Positions 19,078 to 28,471 of a stretch of DNA of 64,000 nucleotides are shown piece by piece (position 1 is the stretch's first letter; every line of letters starts with the position of its first letter). The position numbers were made by a program, and so were the translations under genes. Below the pieces are notes generated by a model, which worked only from the letters and a program-made list of their open reading frames with translations, ran no database searches and was not told where the DNA came from. This DNA is from DAOTVX01 sp034436015 (lineage in GTDB: Bacteria; Chloroflexota; Anaerolineae; Anaerolineales; Villigracilaceae). Location: contig DAOTWG010000035.1 of assembly GCA_034436015.1 (NCBI GenBank), positions 24,791-88,790 on the forward strand, read 5' to 3'.

Positions 19078-19107
19078 TTGCCGCGCGTTATGACGACAGG
19101 GTATAAT
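19078..19107 (+). promoter_or_regulatory. Promoter of yqeY-pgpH
   Basis: TATAAT at 19102-19107 with a weak TTGCCG at 19078-19083 (18 bp spacer). Start near 19114, then GGAGTAGGAG before the ATG at 19137. Divergent from glnE. Confidence 0.6.
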
Positions 19108-19136
19108 GGCACTATCTTATGTCGGAGTAGGAGACC

Positions 19137-19586
19137 ATGGACACAAAAGCCAAACTCGACCAGGCGCTTAAAGAGGCGCTCAAAGCCGGCGATGAGGTGC
19201 GGAAGCGCACGATACGCATGACGCTCGCGGCGATTCACCAGGCCGAGGTAGATCGTCAGGCCACGCTTGATGAAGCGGCTGTCATTAGCTTGTTACAGAA
19301 GGAAATCAAAAGCCGCACGGAGAGCGTGGAGGAAGCGCGGCGCGCGAACCGCGCGGATATCGTCGCAGCCACGGAGGCCGAGATCGCGATTCTCCAGGCT
19401 TACCTGCCTCAGGCCATGAACGCGGAGGAACTAACTGCGCTGGCGCAGGCCGTCATTGCCGAAGTGGGCGCAACGTCGTCTGCGGACATGGGCCGGGTCA
19501 TGAAAACGCTTTTGCCGCGCGTTGCCGGTCGCGCCAGCGGCGACCAAGTCAGCGCCGTTGTGAGACAATTGCTCCAGAGAAGTTGA
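19137..19586 (+). CDS. yqeY: GatB/YqeY domain protein
   Basis: 149 residues, almost entirely the helical YqeY fold (MDTKAKLDQALKEALKAGDE at the start, then KSRTESVEEARRANRADIV and EIAILQAYLPQAM). This domain is shared with the C-terminal tail of GatB, where it contacts tRNA; the free-standing version has no established enzymatic role. It has its own promoter and a strong GGAGTAGGAG ribosome binding site and is followed 5 nt later by pgpH. It lies only 4 kb upstream of gatB, whose own YqeY tail is intact. Confidence 0.95.
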   Translation: MDTKAKLDQALKEALKAGDEVRKRTIRMTLAAIHQAEVDRQATLDEAAVISLLQKEIKSRTESVEEARRANRADIVAATEAEIAILQAYLPQAMNAEELTALAQAVIAEVGATSSADMGRVMKTLLPRVAGRASGDQVSAVVRQLLQRS

Positions 19587-19590
19587 ACGG

Positions 19591-21732
19591 ATGATGCTGC
19601 GTCTCGCTCCTCGCCTGCTACGTGGGTTCTTGCTCGTTTGCGTTAGCATTCTGACTTTCGTGATCTTGATTCGGCCATGGGACTTGGGAGCATCCAACCT
19701 GCCGCTGCACGAGGGGGACGCATCGCCGCAGGATTTCCTTGCGCCGCGCGATATTCAATATGAGAGTCAGGTGCTGACGGAAGAGGCGCGGCAAGCAGCC
19801 GAGCGTGCGGTGGAACCGGTCTATGCCCCACCGGACCCCTCAGTGGCGCGCCAGCAGATGGAACAACTTCAGGTTTCTTTGAATTACATTGCCTCCATCC
19901 TTGTCCATTCGGAATCGTCTACAGAGCAAAAGCGCGCGGCCTTACGCGGCGCGCCTCACGTCGCCCTCAGCGACGAAAACATTGGGAATCTTCTCCTGCT
20001 CACGCCAAATGGCTGGGAGTTGGTGCAAGACGAGGCGCGCCGCGTGTTAGAGCGCGTCATGCAAAACGCCATTCGCAGCATGGACGTGGAGGCACAACGC
20101 AACAATCTGCCTTCTCTGGTCAGTGTTTCTCTGACCGAGCGGGAGGCAAGCATTGTCATTGCCCTTGTCTCTCCTCTGATTACAGCCAACAGCTTCTACA
20201 GCCCCGAGTTAACGGAGGCCGCGCGTCAGGAAGCACGCCAGGCTGTCCAACCTGTCATTAAGTCCTACGTGCGCGGTCAAACGGTCGTGCGACGCGGCCA
20301 AGTCATCGGCGCCGCAGAATTGGAAGCCCTGACCATGTTGGATCTCATCGAAACGCGCGATTCGCTCAACATGGTGGGAGCAGCGGCGCTGGTCGGCGCT
20401 TTGACCGCGATTGTCGCCTTGTTCTACCACCGCGTACAAGCAGAAACGATCAAAGGGTTGCGTAGTTTGCTCGTCCTTTCTCTGTTGTTTCTGGTTTTCT
20501 TGGCGGGCGCGCGCTTGCTTTTGCCGGGGCACACTGTTCTCCCTTACCTTTACCCTTTGCCGGCGTTCTCCTTGCTTATCTCTGCGCTATTCGGGGTGGA
20601 AAGCGGCTTTGTCTTCAGCATCCTCCTAAGCACACTGGCTTCGTTTGGAATGGCTTCCGATCTCCTGCCTTACTATCTGTTCAGCAGTATTTGCGGTTCA
20701 CTGGCGTTGGGGCAAGGACGTCGTCTCTTGGCCTTCCTGCGCGCAGCGGCCGCCATCACGCTGGCAGGTTCGGCGATTGTGGTCGCTTTTCGTTTGTCGT
20801 TCAACAATATTCCTTGGGACTGGCTTGGTATTGCCACGTTGATCGGCGCGGCAGGTACCAACGGCATCATTTCCATTGGTTTTGCCCTGTTCTTGCAATT
20901 TTTGCTGGCGCAGTTTCTAGGACTGACCACCGCGCTGCAACTCCTGGAACTGTCGCGTCCCGATTTCCCTCTCCTTAAAGAACTGTTGAATCGCGCGCCG
21001 GGCACCTACCAACATAGTCTCCAAGTCGCCAATCTGGCCGAGCAAGCCGCCGAGCGGATCGGCGCCGATGGACTACTCACGCGCGTTGGCGCCTTGTTCC
21101 ACGACATTGGCAAGCTCACCGATCCACCTTTTTTCATCGAAAATCAGCCCCCCGATCAACTCGACCCTCATGACAACATGAGTCCGGAGCAGGCCGCGGA
21201 AGGGATTATTCGCCATGTCCTTGACGGTCGCAAACTGGCCGTCAAGCATCGTCTCCCGCCGCAGATTACGGCCTTCATCGTGGAGCACCACGGCACGCTT
21301 CTCGCACGTTACCATTACAACCGCGCCCTCGAAAAGGTCGGGGGAGACACAACGAAATTGGATGCCTCTCGTTTTCGTTACCCTGGGCCCACACCACACT
21401 CAAAGGAAACAGTTATCCTAATGTTAGCCGATAGCGTCGAAGCGCGAGCGCGCGCCCAGCACCCAAAGAGCGATGACGATTTGCGCGCCATCGTGCAAAC
21501 GGTGATCGAACGCTGTCAGAGCGAGGGGCAATTTGTCCATGCTCCTGTAACCCATCACGACTTGACCCAGATTGCCGAGTCATTCCTAAACACCCTGCGC
21601 GGCACTTACCATCCTCGCTTACAGTACCCGGCCGAGCTATCCGAGAAACAGGCCCGGGAGTCTTCCCAAACCGCTTTGTTCCCTTCCCAGAAACATCGCA
21701 AGCAAGGGGGAAGGGCGCGCACTGAAGGCTAG
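19591..21732 (+). CDS. pgpH: 7TM-HD receptor phosphodiesterase (PgpH-like, cyclic-di-AMP)
   Basis: 713 residues. An N-terminal membrane helix (about 8-28), an extracytoplasmic 7TMR-HDED domain (about 40-250) beginning with the degradation-signal-like ASPQDFLAPRDIQYES, seven membrane helices (about 265-460), then a cytoplasmic HD phosphohydrolase domain with NRAPGTYQHSLQVANL, ALFHDIGKLTDP and FIVEHHGT metal motifs. In Firmicutes this architecture degrades c-di-AMP to pApA. Cotranscribed with yqeY. In many genomes ybeY follows pgpH; here the aspS leader follows instead. Confidence 0.92.
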   Translation: MMLRLAPRLLRGFLLVCVSILTFVILIRPWDLGASNLPLHEGDASPQDFLAPRDIQYESQVLTEEARQAAERAVEPVYAPPDPSVARQQMEQLQVSLNYIASILVHSESSTEQKRAALRGAPHVALSDENIGNLLLLTPNGWELVQDEARRVLERVMQNAIRSMDVEAQRNNLPSLVSVSLTEREASIVIALVSPLITANSFYSPELTEAARQEARQAVQPVIKSYVRGQTVVRRGQVIGAAELEALTMLDLIETRDSLNMVGAAALVGALTAIVALFYHRVQAETIKGLRSLLVLSLLFLVFLAGARLLLPGHTVLPYLYPLPAFSLLISALFGVESGFVFSILLSTLASFGMASDLLPYYLFSSICGSLALGQGRRLLAFLRAAAAITLAGSAIVVAFRLSFNNIPWDWLGIATLIGAAGTNGIISIGFALFLQFLLAQFLGLTTALQLLELSRPDFPLLKELLNRAPGTYQHSLQVANLAEQAAERIGADGLLTRVGALFHDIGKLTDPPFFIENQPPDQLDPHDNMSPEQAAEGIIRHVLDGRKLAVKHRLPPQITAFIVEHHGTLLARYHYNRALEKVGGDTTKLDASRFRYPGPTPHSKETVILMLADSVEARARAQHPKSDDDLRAIVQTVIERCQSEGQFVHAPVTHHDLTQIAESFLNTLRGTYHPRLQYPAELSEKQARESSQTALFPSQKHRKQGGRARTEG

Positions 21733-21822
21733 CGCGTCCGATTTACGCCACTCTGTGATAACCTTGCCAGACAGGAGCATGGCTACGTGCTATCGCTCGC
21801 CCGGCGCATAGGGCGCGAATTA

Positions 21823-21831
21823 TGCTATAAT
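21823..21831 (+). promoter_or_regulatory. Extended -10 promoter of the aspS-gatCAB leader
   Basis: TGC-TATAAT at 21823-21831, an extended -10 with no clear -35. Predicted start near 21838, nine nucleotides before the leader peptide ATG and about 176 nt before the aspS start codon, which gives an unusually long leader for this genome. Confidence 0.75.
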
Positions 21832-21846
21832 AGCCGCGAGGTTTGC

Positions 21847-21933
21847 ATGGACAACCACGACTTCGCCAATCATCCGAACAACAACGTGGACAACGCCCAT
21901 TTGTGGAGTGTTGGGCGAAGTCGCGCGCGATAA
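21847..21933 (+). CDS. Asp/Asn-rich leader peptide of the aspS-gatCAB operon
   Basis: A 28-codon reading frame, too short for routine gene finders. It begins MDNHDFANHPNNNVDN: nine of the first 16 codons are Asp (2, 5, 15) or Asn (3, 8, 11, 12, 13, 16), and the last 12 codons contain none. A weak AGG lies 5 nt before the ATG and the stop is TAA at 21931-21933. It starts just after the predicted transcription start and is followed by alternative RNA structures and a terminator before aspS. The composition fits a ribosome-stalling sensor for charged tRNA-Asp and tRNA-Asn, as in classical amino-acid operon leaders. Expression is inferred, not shown. Confidence 0.75.
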   Translation: MDNHDFANHPNNNVDNAHLWSVGRSRAR

Positions 21934-21961
21934 GCACCCGCTCAGGCCAGGCATCGCCCAA
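21858..21961 (+). promoter_or_regulatory. Mutually exclusive leader helices (sequestering stem and antiterminator)
   Basis: Segment 0, CGACTTCGCC (21858-21867, codons 4-7), is perfectly complementary over 10 bp to GGCGAAGTCG (21914-21923). Segment 1, CGCCCA (21894-21899, just after the last Asn codon), pairs with TGGGCG (21912-21917). The same segment 2, TTGGGCGA (21911-21918), is perfectly complementary over 8 bp to TCGCCCAA (21954-21961), the 5' arm of the terminator. A ribosome stalled on Asn/Asp codons would cover segments 0 or 1 and free segment 2 to form the antiterminator. Confidence 0.7.
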
Positions 21962-21997
21962 TGTCTCCGCAAGGGACGTCGGGCGATTTATTTTATT
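21955..21997 (+). terminator. Attenuator terminator upstream of aspS
   Basis: Stem 21955-21967 against 21973-21985 (CGCCC pairs with GGGCG, then one A-C mismatch, then seven more pairs including two G-U), loop CGCAA, followed by a U-rich tail ATTTATTTTATT at 21986-21997. It ends 16 nt before the aspS ATG, ahead of its GGAGG site, so readthrough is needed to express the operon. Confidence 0.78.
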
Positions 21998-22013
21998 CGG
22001 TTCTGGAGGCAAG

Positions 22014-23798
22014 ATGTACAAGTCTCACACCTGCGGCGAATTGCGCGCCGAGCATATTGGGCAAACCGTCACTCTGGCCGGTTGGGTTCACCGCCAGCGC
22101 GATCATGGCGGCGTCATGTTCGTAGACTTGCGTGACCGGTTCGGCATTGTCCAGATCGTGGCAGATCCGGAAATAACCCCCGAGGCCCACGCAACCCTGT
22201 ATCGGGCGCGACCGGAATGGGTGCTTCAGGTCGTTGGTGTGGTAGAACGAAGACCGGCGGGGATGGAAAACCCTAAGTTAGAGACCGGCGCGATCGAAGT
22301 AGCGGCGCAAAAGGTCACTGTATTGAATCCCTCCAAGCCATTGCCCTTCCCCATTGATGAGCGCGAGAAGGTTACCGACGAAAACGTACGGCTGAAGTAC
22401 CGGTACTTGGACTTACGACGTGAGCGGATGCGGCGTAATCTGGAATTGCGACATCGGATCGTGCTCTTTATGCGCAACTATCTCTCCGCACGCGGTTTTC
22501 TCGAAATCGAGACGCCGATTCTGTTCAAGACAACCCCGGAAGGCGCGCGCGATTACCTCGTGCCCTCCCGTCTGTATCCTGGCCAGTTCTACGCTCTGCC
22601 ACAATCACCGCAACAGTTGAAGCAGTTATTGATGATCGCCGGCATCGAGCGGTACTTCCAGATTGCGCGCTGCTTTCGCGACGAAGACCAGCGTGGCGAC
22701 CGCCAGCCCGAGTTTACCCAGTTGGATTTGGAAATGGCGTTTGTCGAACGCGACGATGTGCTGGATGTTGTAGAGGGCCTGTACACGGATCTGGTTGCCG
22801 AGGTGGCGCCACACAAGCGCCTCCTGGCCTCCCCCTGGCCAAAACTTACCTATGCCGAAGCGGTGAACCGCTTCGGCACCGATAAGCCCGACCTGCGCTT
22901 CGGTATGGAATTGTGCGATGTCAGCAATGTGTTCCACCAGAGCGACTTCGGGGTCTTCCGTGCAGCGTTGGAGGCAGGCGGCACGGTCAAGTGCATCGCC
23001 GCGCCGGGTTGCGCCCACTACACACGCCGGCAGATTGACGACCTTACGGCGCAAGCAAAGGAACAGGGCGCGAGGGGCCTGGTCGCCATCTCGCTGAGCG
23101 AAGAAGGGCCAAAGGGGGCAGCGGCCAAGTTCTTCAGTGTGGGGCAAGTGGAGGAAATCAAAGCGCGCGCCGGCGCGCAGAACGGCGATTTGCTCCTCTT
23201 CGTCGCCGACGACGCGAAAATCGTCCACAAGACGCTTGGCGCGTTGCGTTTGTGGTTCCGCGATGCGCTTCATCTTGCCGATCCAAATCTCTTGGCGTTT
23301 GCCTGGATAGTCGAGTTTCCGATGTTTGAATGGAACGAGGAGGAGAAACGATGGGATACCGCGCATCACCCCTTTACCATGCCGCGCATGGAACATCTCG
23401 ACCGCTTCGATACCGACCCGGCTTCCATTCTTTCCGAGGCGTACGATATGGTTTGCAACGGCTACGAAATGGCATCAGGCTCAATCCGTATCCACCGTCG
23501 CGATATTCAAAGTAAGGTTTTCCAAATGCTGGGCATCAACGAGGAGGAAGCACAAAGAAAGTTCGGTCACATGCTGGAGGCGTTCGAGTACGGCGCGCCG
23601 CCGCATGGCGGCATAGCGCCAGGAATTGATCGCCTGGTGATGTTGCTGGCCGACGAACCGAATATCCGTGAAGTGATTGCTTTTCCGAAGAATCAAGTCG
23701 CGCGAGACGTTATGGCGGATGCCCCATCTCCCGCCGACCCGAAACAACTCGAAGAACTCCACATCCGTCTTGTTTTGCCAAAGGAAAAAGCGTCATGA
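22014..23798 (+). CDS. aspS: Aspartyl-tRNA synthetase
   Basis: 594 residues, the bacterial AspRS length. N-terminal OB-fold anticodon domain (VTLAGWVHRQRDHGGVMFVD), class II motif 1 and 2 (FLEIETPILFKTTPEGARDY; FQIARCFRDEDQRGDRQPEF), the bacterial GAD insertion (about 290-410), and motif 3 GIAPGIDRLVMLLAD. A GGAGG site precedes the ATG at 22014; the frame extends upstream through the leader, but that is not the coding start. It heads a four-gene operon with gatC, gatA and gatB, which suggests a non-discriminating AspRS that also charges tRNA-Asn, for later amidation. The sequence alone does not prove this. Confidence 0.97.
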   Translation: MYKSHTCGELRAEHIGQTVTLAGWVHRQRDHGGVMFVDLRDRFGIVQIVADPEITPEAHATLYRARPEWVLQVVGVVERRPAGMENPKLETGAIEVAAQKVTVLNPSKPLPFPIDEREKVTDENVRLKYRYLDLRRERMRRNLELRHRIVLFMRNYLSARGFLEIETPILFKTTPEGARDYLVPSRLYPGQFYALPQSPQQLKQLLMIAGIERYFQIARCFRDEDQRGDRQPEFTQLDLEMAFVERDDVLDVVEGLYTDLVAEVAPHKRLLASPWPKLTYAEAVNRFGTDKPDLRFGMELCDVSNVFHQSDFGVFRAALEAGGTVKCIAAPGCAHYTRRQIDDLTAQAKEQGARGLVAISLSEEGPKGAAAKFFSVGQVEEIKARAGAQNGDLLLFVADDAKIVHKTLGALRLWFRDALHLADPNLLAFAWIVEFPMFEWNEEEKRWDTAHHPFTMPRMEHLDRFDTDPASILSEAYDMVCNGYEMASGSIRIHRRDIQSKVFQMLGINEEEAQRKFGHMLEAFEYGAPPHGGIAPGIDRLVMLLADEPNIREVIAFPKNQVARDVMADAPSPADPKQLEELHIRLVLPKEKAS

Positions 23799-24100
23799 TG
23801 ACTTCCTTCAAGATCGACGCCGAGACGGTGCGCCATATGGCATTCCTCGTGCGTGTGGGCATCACCGACGAAGAGGCAGAGGCCTTCAGCCCGCAACTCT
23901 CGGCCATCATCGCCTACTTCCACTTGCTGAATGAGGTGGATACCAGCCAAGCGCCTCCGGCAACACAACTCTCTGGTCTGCGAAACGTATGGCGCCCCGA
24001 CGAAATCGCTCCTTCGATGGAGCGCGAGGCTTTCCTGTCCAACGTCCCCCGCCGCGCAGGAGCATATGTCCGGGTGCCGCTTGTGCTGGGCGAGGCATAA
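23795..24100 (+). CDS. gatC: Asp/Glu-tRNA amidotransferase subunit C
   Basis: 101 residues. The family pattern IDAETVRHMAFLVRVGITDEE, then ENSPQLSAII-type helix (FSPQLSAIIAYFHLLNEVDT) and the C-terminal RPDEIAPSMEREAFLSN are clear. GatC wraps around and stabilises GatA against GatB. The ATG overlaps the aspS stop (ATGA), giving tight coupling between the synthetase and the amidotransferase. A second ATG follows directly at 23798. Confidence 0.95.
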   Translation: MMTSFKIDAETVRHMAFLVRVGITDEEAEAFSPQLSAIIAYFHLLNEVDTSQAPPATQLSGLRNVWRPDEIAPSMEREAFLSNVPRRAGAYVRVPLVLGEA

Positions 24101-24117
24101 CGACGTAGGAGACCGAG

Positions 24118-25589
<1,472 letters not shown>

Positions 25590-25593
<4 letters not shown>

Positions 25594-27059
25594 GGCGAGC
25601 ACGCTATGAGGCTGTGATTGGGTTGGAAATTCACGCCGAGCTGATCACCCGTTCCAAGATGTTTTGCCCTTGCTCGGCAGATTACGCCCATGCTACGGAA
25701 CCGAACACGTTGATTTGTCCGGTGTGTACGGGCTTGCCGGGGTCAATGCCCGTGATCAATCGCAGGGCAGTGGAACAGGCAGTTATGGTCGGTTTGGCCC
25801 TGAACTGTCAGATCAACACCTTGAATGTCTTTGCCCGCAAGAACTATTATTACCCCGATTTGCCAAAAGGGTACCAGATTTCTCAGTATGATTTGCCGAT
25901 TGCCGTCAACGGCTGGTTGGACATTCCAATTGACGAAGCGAACACGATAGGGCGCGTGCGCATCCGCAGGGCGCATCTCGAGGAGGATACGGCCAAATTG
26001 TTTCACCAGGGCCAATCGGCATTGGTGGACTTCAACCGCGCCGGAGTCCCCTTATTGGAAATCGTCTCCGAGCCGGATATGCATTCGGTGGAAGCAGTAC
26101 TGGCCTACGCCACGCGCATCCGCGCCATCTTGCGCTACCTGGGCGTCAACTCTGGGGATATGGAAAAAGGCGTTCTGCGCTTCGAGGCGAACGTCTCCTT
26201 GCGACCGGCCGGCAGCGACGAGTTACGCACACGCACGGAAATCAAGAATCTGAACAGCTTCCGCGCGCTGACCCGCGCGGTTGCTTATGAGATTCAACGG
26301 CAAACGGCTGTGTATGAGTCGGGAGGCGAAGTCATTCAGGAGACTCTCGGCTGGGACGATGTGCGCGGCGTCACCCTTTCTCAACGCGGCAAGGAAGAGG
26401 CGCACGACTACCGCTACTTCCCCGAACCCGACTTGCCGCCGCTCGAACTTGAACCGGCATGGGTCGAACACCTACGGACGCAATTGCCTGAACTTCCCGA
26501 TGCACGCTGTGAGCGTTTTGTGCGCGAGTACGGCCTGAGGATACAGGACGCCCGCTTGCTCACAAGCGAAAAGGCATTAGCAGATTACTTCGAGGCAGTG
26601 ATCAAAACATCCACAAGTTCACCCCAAGAAATCAGCAACTGGATGTGCGGTGAGTTCCTACGCTGTGTCAACGATCTCAACCTGACGATAGAAGAGGTAT
26701 CGCTGGCGCCAGAGCACCTGGCGCAGCTGATTGACATGGTCGGCGCGGGGACGATCAACGCCGGCAGCGCCAAATTCGTCCTGCGCGAAATCTTCCAAAG
26801 CGGACAATCACCCCAGGCTGTTGTGGAGGCGCACAATCTGGCGCAGGTTTCAGACGAACATTACCTGGCCTCTATCATCACGCAGGTACTCGAGGAGAAT
26901 CCAGAAGTAGTAGCATCCTATCTGAACGGCAAAGAGACTGTTTTCCAATGGCTGATGGGACAAGTCGCCCGACTGACGCGCGGCAAAGCCAACCCTCAGC
27001 TCGCGCGCCGGCTCCTGTTGGCAAAATTGGAAGAGAGGAAGGCCTCACGCGGAGAATGA
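25590..27059 (+). CDS. gatB: Asp/Glu-tRNA amidotransferase subunit B
   Basis: 489 residues. YEAVIGLEIHAEL opens the kinase-like domain; the zinc cysteines FCPCSAD and CPVCTGLPG and the catalytic-region FARKNYYYPDLPKGYQISQY follow, and the C-terminal YqeY-like domain (about 340-489) ends the protein. GatB phosphorylates Asp-tRNA(Asn) or Glu-tRNA(Gln) and amidates it. The ATG at 25590 overlaps the gatA stop and follows GGGGAGGGAAAG; an upstream ATG at 25302 lies inside gatA and is rejected. Last gene of the operon. Confidence 0.97.
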
Positions 27060-27122
27060 AAAGGCCGGCAAAAACGAAGGAAGGCCAAGATTGCATCCGG
27101 TGAAGATTCGTCTGCCCCAATG

Positions 27123-27917
27123 TTAGAGGCGCAACAGCCTGTCCAGTTCGCCGAGTTCGATACGGGCGGTCAGGTCCAGGCTGAGTGGCGTGACCGAGAC
27201 GAGACGTTCCACGCGCAGGGCATAGACATCGCTATCCGGTTCACAATCGAGTTTCGGTTTCGTGCAGTAATCCAGCGCGGCCGCCTCATCCCAGCGCGTG
27301 CGCCGCGGCGGCAGAGGTTCGTAATAGCGCTGTCGGGAAAGCCGCGTCAACCGCCACGGTGTTTGATGGGTAGCGGAGGCCGGCACGTCCACTTTGAGTA
27401 TATCTACTTCAGCAGGCAGACGATTCAGCAACATCCAACGCGCAAAGCGCGCGGTAAAGGATGCGGCGACGGAGAAATCCACGTCGCGCGCATACCGCCG
27501 ATGATTTTTCTGGTCGGTCTCTAGCGAAACCGCCAGGGACGGAATGCCACTGCCTGCGGCCTCCAACGTCGCGCCAATGGTGCCAGATGACGTAATGCCG
27601 GTGCCGACGTTCTCGCCGTAATTGATGCCTGCTACCACCAAATGCGGCGCCTGGGGCATGATTTCGAGAAGGCCATGCAAAACGGCCTGCGCCGGCGTCC
27701 CGCCTACGGCGTAGGCCGTCCAGTCCTTTCCTCCTGCCCGCACAGTCCGTCGTTCGATGCGACCATCGGAAGTCGCCGGTAAACTGCGGCCCGCTCCCGA
27801 CCATTGCTCGCGCGGCGCGACGACGTAGACCTGTCCCAATTCGGCCAGGGCCACCGCGGCCGCCCAAAGGCCAGGGGAATCAACGCCATCGTCGTTGGTC
27901 AAGAGGATAAGGTACAT
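27123..27917 (-). CDS. surE: 5'/3'-nucleotidase SurE (copy 2, diverged)
   Basis: 264 residues with LLTNDDGVDSPG at the N-terminus, VAPREQWSGAG, and VAGINYGENVGTGITSSGT. The metal-binding Asp pair and the GIN Asn are kept, but the segment after NVG reads TGITSSGT where most SurE proteins have DVTYSGT, so activity or substrate may differ from copy 1. It lies tail to tail with gatB (63 nt gap) and directly downstream of the tRNA-Arg terminator on the same strand. Confidence 0.92.
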   Translation of the reverse strand: MYLILLTNDDGVDSPGLWAAAVALAELGQVYVVAPREQWSGAGRSLPATSDGRIERRTVRAGGKDWTAYAVGGTPAQAVLHGLLEIMPQAPHLVVAGINYGENVGTGITSSGTIGATLEAAGSGIPSLAVSLETDQKNHRRYARDVDFSVAASFTARFARWMLLNRLPAEVDILKVDVPASATHQTPWRLTRLSRQRYYEPLPPRRTRWDEAAALDYCTKPKLDCEPDSDVYALRVERLVSVTPLSLDLTARIELGELDRLLRL

Positions 27918-27938
27918 GCCGGACTATCCCTAATAGAA

Positions 27939-27963
27939 AACGAAGCGGACTAGCCGCTTCGTT
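27939..27963 (-). terminator. Terminator of the tRNA-Arg transcript
   Basis: Minus strand: 10-bp perfect stem AACGAAGCGG / CCGCTTCGTT with a 5-nt loop, then TTTTC. It lies 8 nt after the tRNA 3' end and just before surE copy 2. Confidence 0.85.
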
Positions 27964-27971
27964 CGCTCCTC

Positions 27972-28048
27972 TGGTGCCCCTTGCGTGATTCGAACACGCG
28001 GCCTTTTGGTCCGCAACCAAACGCTCTGATCCGCTGAGCTAAAGGGGC
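27972..28048 (-). tRNA. tRNA-Arg, anticodon GCG
   Basis: 77 nt including an encoded CCA. Acceptor GCCCCTT pairs with AAGGGGC; D stem GCTC/GAGC with GG-A in the loop (A20, an Arg identity base); anticodon stem TTTGG/CCAAA with loop TTGCGGA, so the anticodon is GCG at 28014-28012; variable loop of 5; T stem GCGTG/CACGC with TTCGAAT. Most bacteria read CGU/CGC with an A34-containing tRNA-Arg edited to inosine; a genomic G34 is uncommon. It has its own promoter and terminator. Confidence 0.95.
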
Positions 28049-28069
28049 AGGTTTGCTTTCGCGGGTGGG

Positions 28070-28098
28070 ATTGTAATCCAGAATCAGGGGACGGTCAA
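28070..28098 (-). promoter_or_regulatory. Promoter of tRNA-Arg
   Basis: Minus strand TTGACC at 28098-28093, 17 bp spacer, TACAAT at 28075-28070; predicted start about 15 nt before the mature tRNA 5' end. Confidence 0.75.
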
Positions 28099-28471
28099 GA
28101 GTCTCGCGCGTGCTAAGCCATGTATGCAAAAGAGACCAAGAGTGCGGAGAGGCGTATCCCTGTTGCGGTTCTTTATAAAGCCGTTGTCTGCTTCTAGGCT
28201 GAAACAAACACAGCCCACATGGACCGAACTTCGTGGGCCGACACCGACCGCTCCGGCAATCCCGTCAGCGCACAACGCTACCCGCCCTGCGGCGAAACGC
28301 GGTATACTTACGGCCTCTCCCCCCAACTACGCCTACACCGGCCAAAAAGTCGAAACACTCCTAGAACTACATTGACAATGCCTTCCTTCTCCCCCGAGAA
28401 ACCGGCCTACTTGAACCGGCCTTCGTCGCGTGGATTATTCCATTCGTGGCGAAGAACGTTTCCCCGGCCTT
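28099..28471. other. Gene-poor stretch with an RHS fragment
   Basis: 373 nt without an intact gene. Apart from the RHS-repeat remnant described separately I see only a direct repeat around CCGGCCTACTTGAACCGGCC (28400-28424) and no promoter for an intact gene. Confidence 0.6.
28210..28375 (+). pseudogene. RHS/YD-repeat protein fragment
   Basis: One frame reads TDRSGNPVSAQRYPPCGETR then YTYGLSP; after a run of six C (28320-28325) the next frame continues NYAYTGQKVETLLELH and stops. This matches the conserved end of RHS repeat cores (SGNxVxxxRYxPYGExR ... YxYTGQRxE), with Tyr to Pro-Cys changes and a frameshift. Nothing RHS-like is present on either side, so this is a leftover of a larger, lost gene. 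Confidence 0.65.

Noticed and set aside
21733..22013. T-box riboswitch as the explanation for the aspS leader
   Set aside because: No T-box core (GGUGG...ACCGCG-type antiterminator) and no specifier loop fold; the short Asp/Asn frame and 1:2, 2:3, 3:4 pairings explain the region better.
21843..22013. Upstream in-frame extension of aspS
   Set aside because: The frame stays open from 21843 but overlaps the leader peptide and terminator, and the GGAGG site fits only the ATG at 22014.
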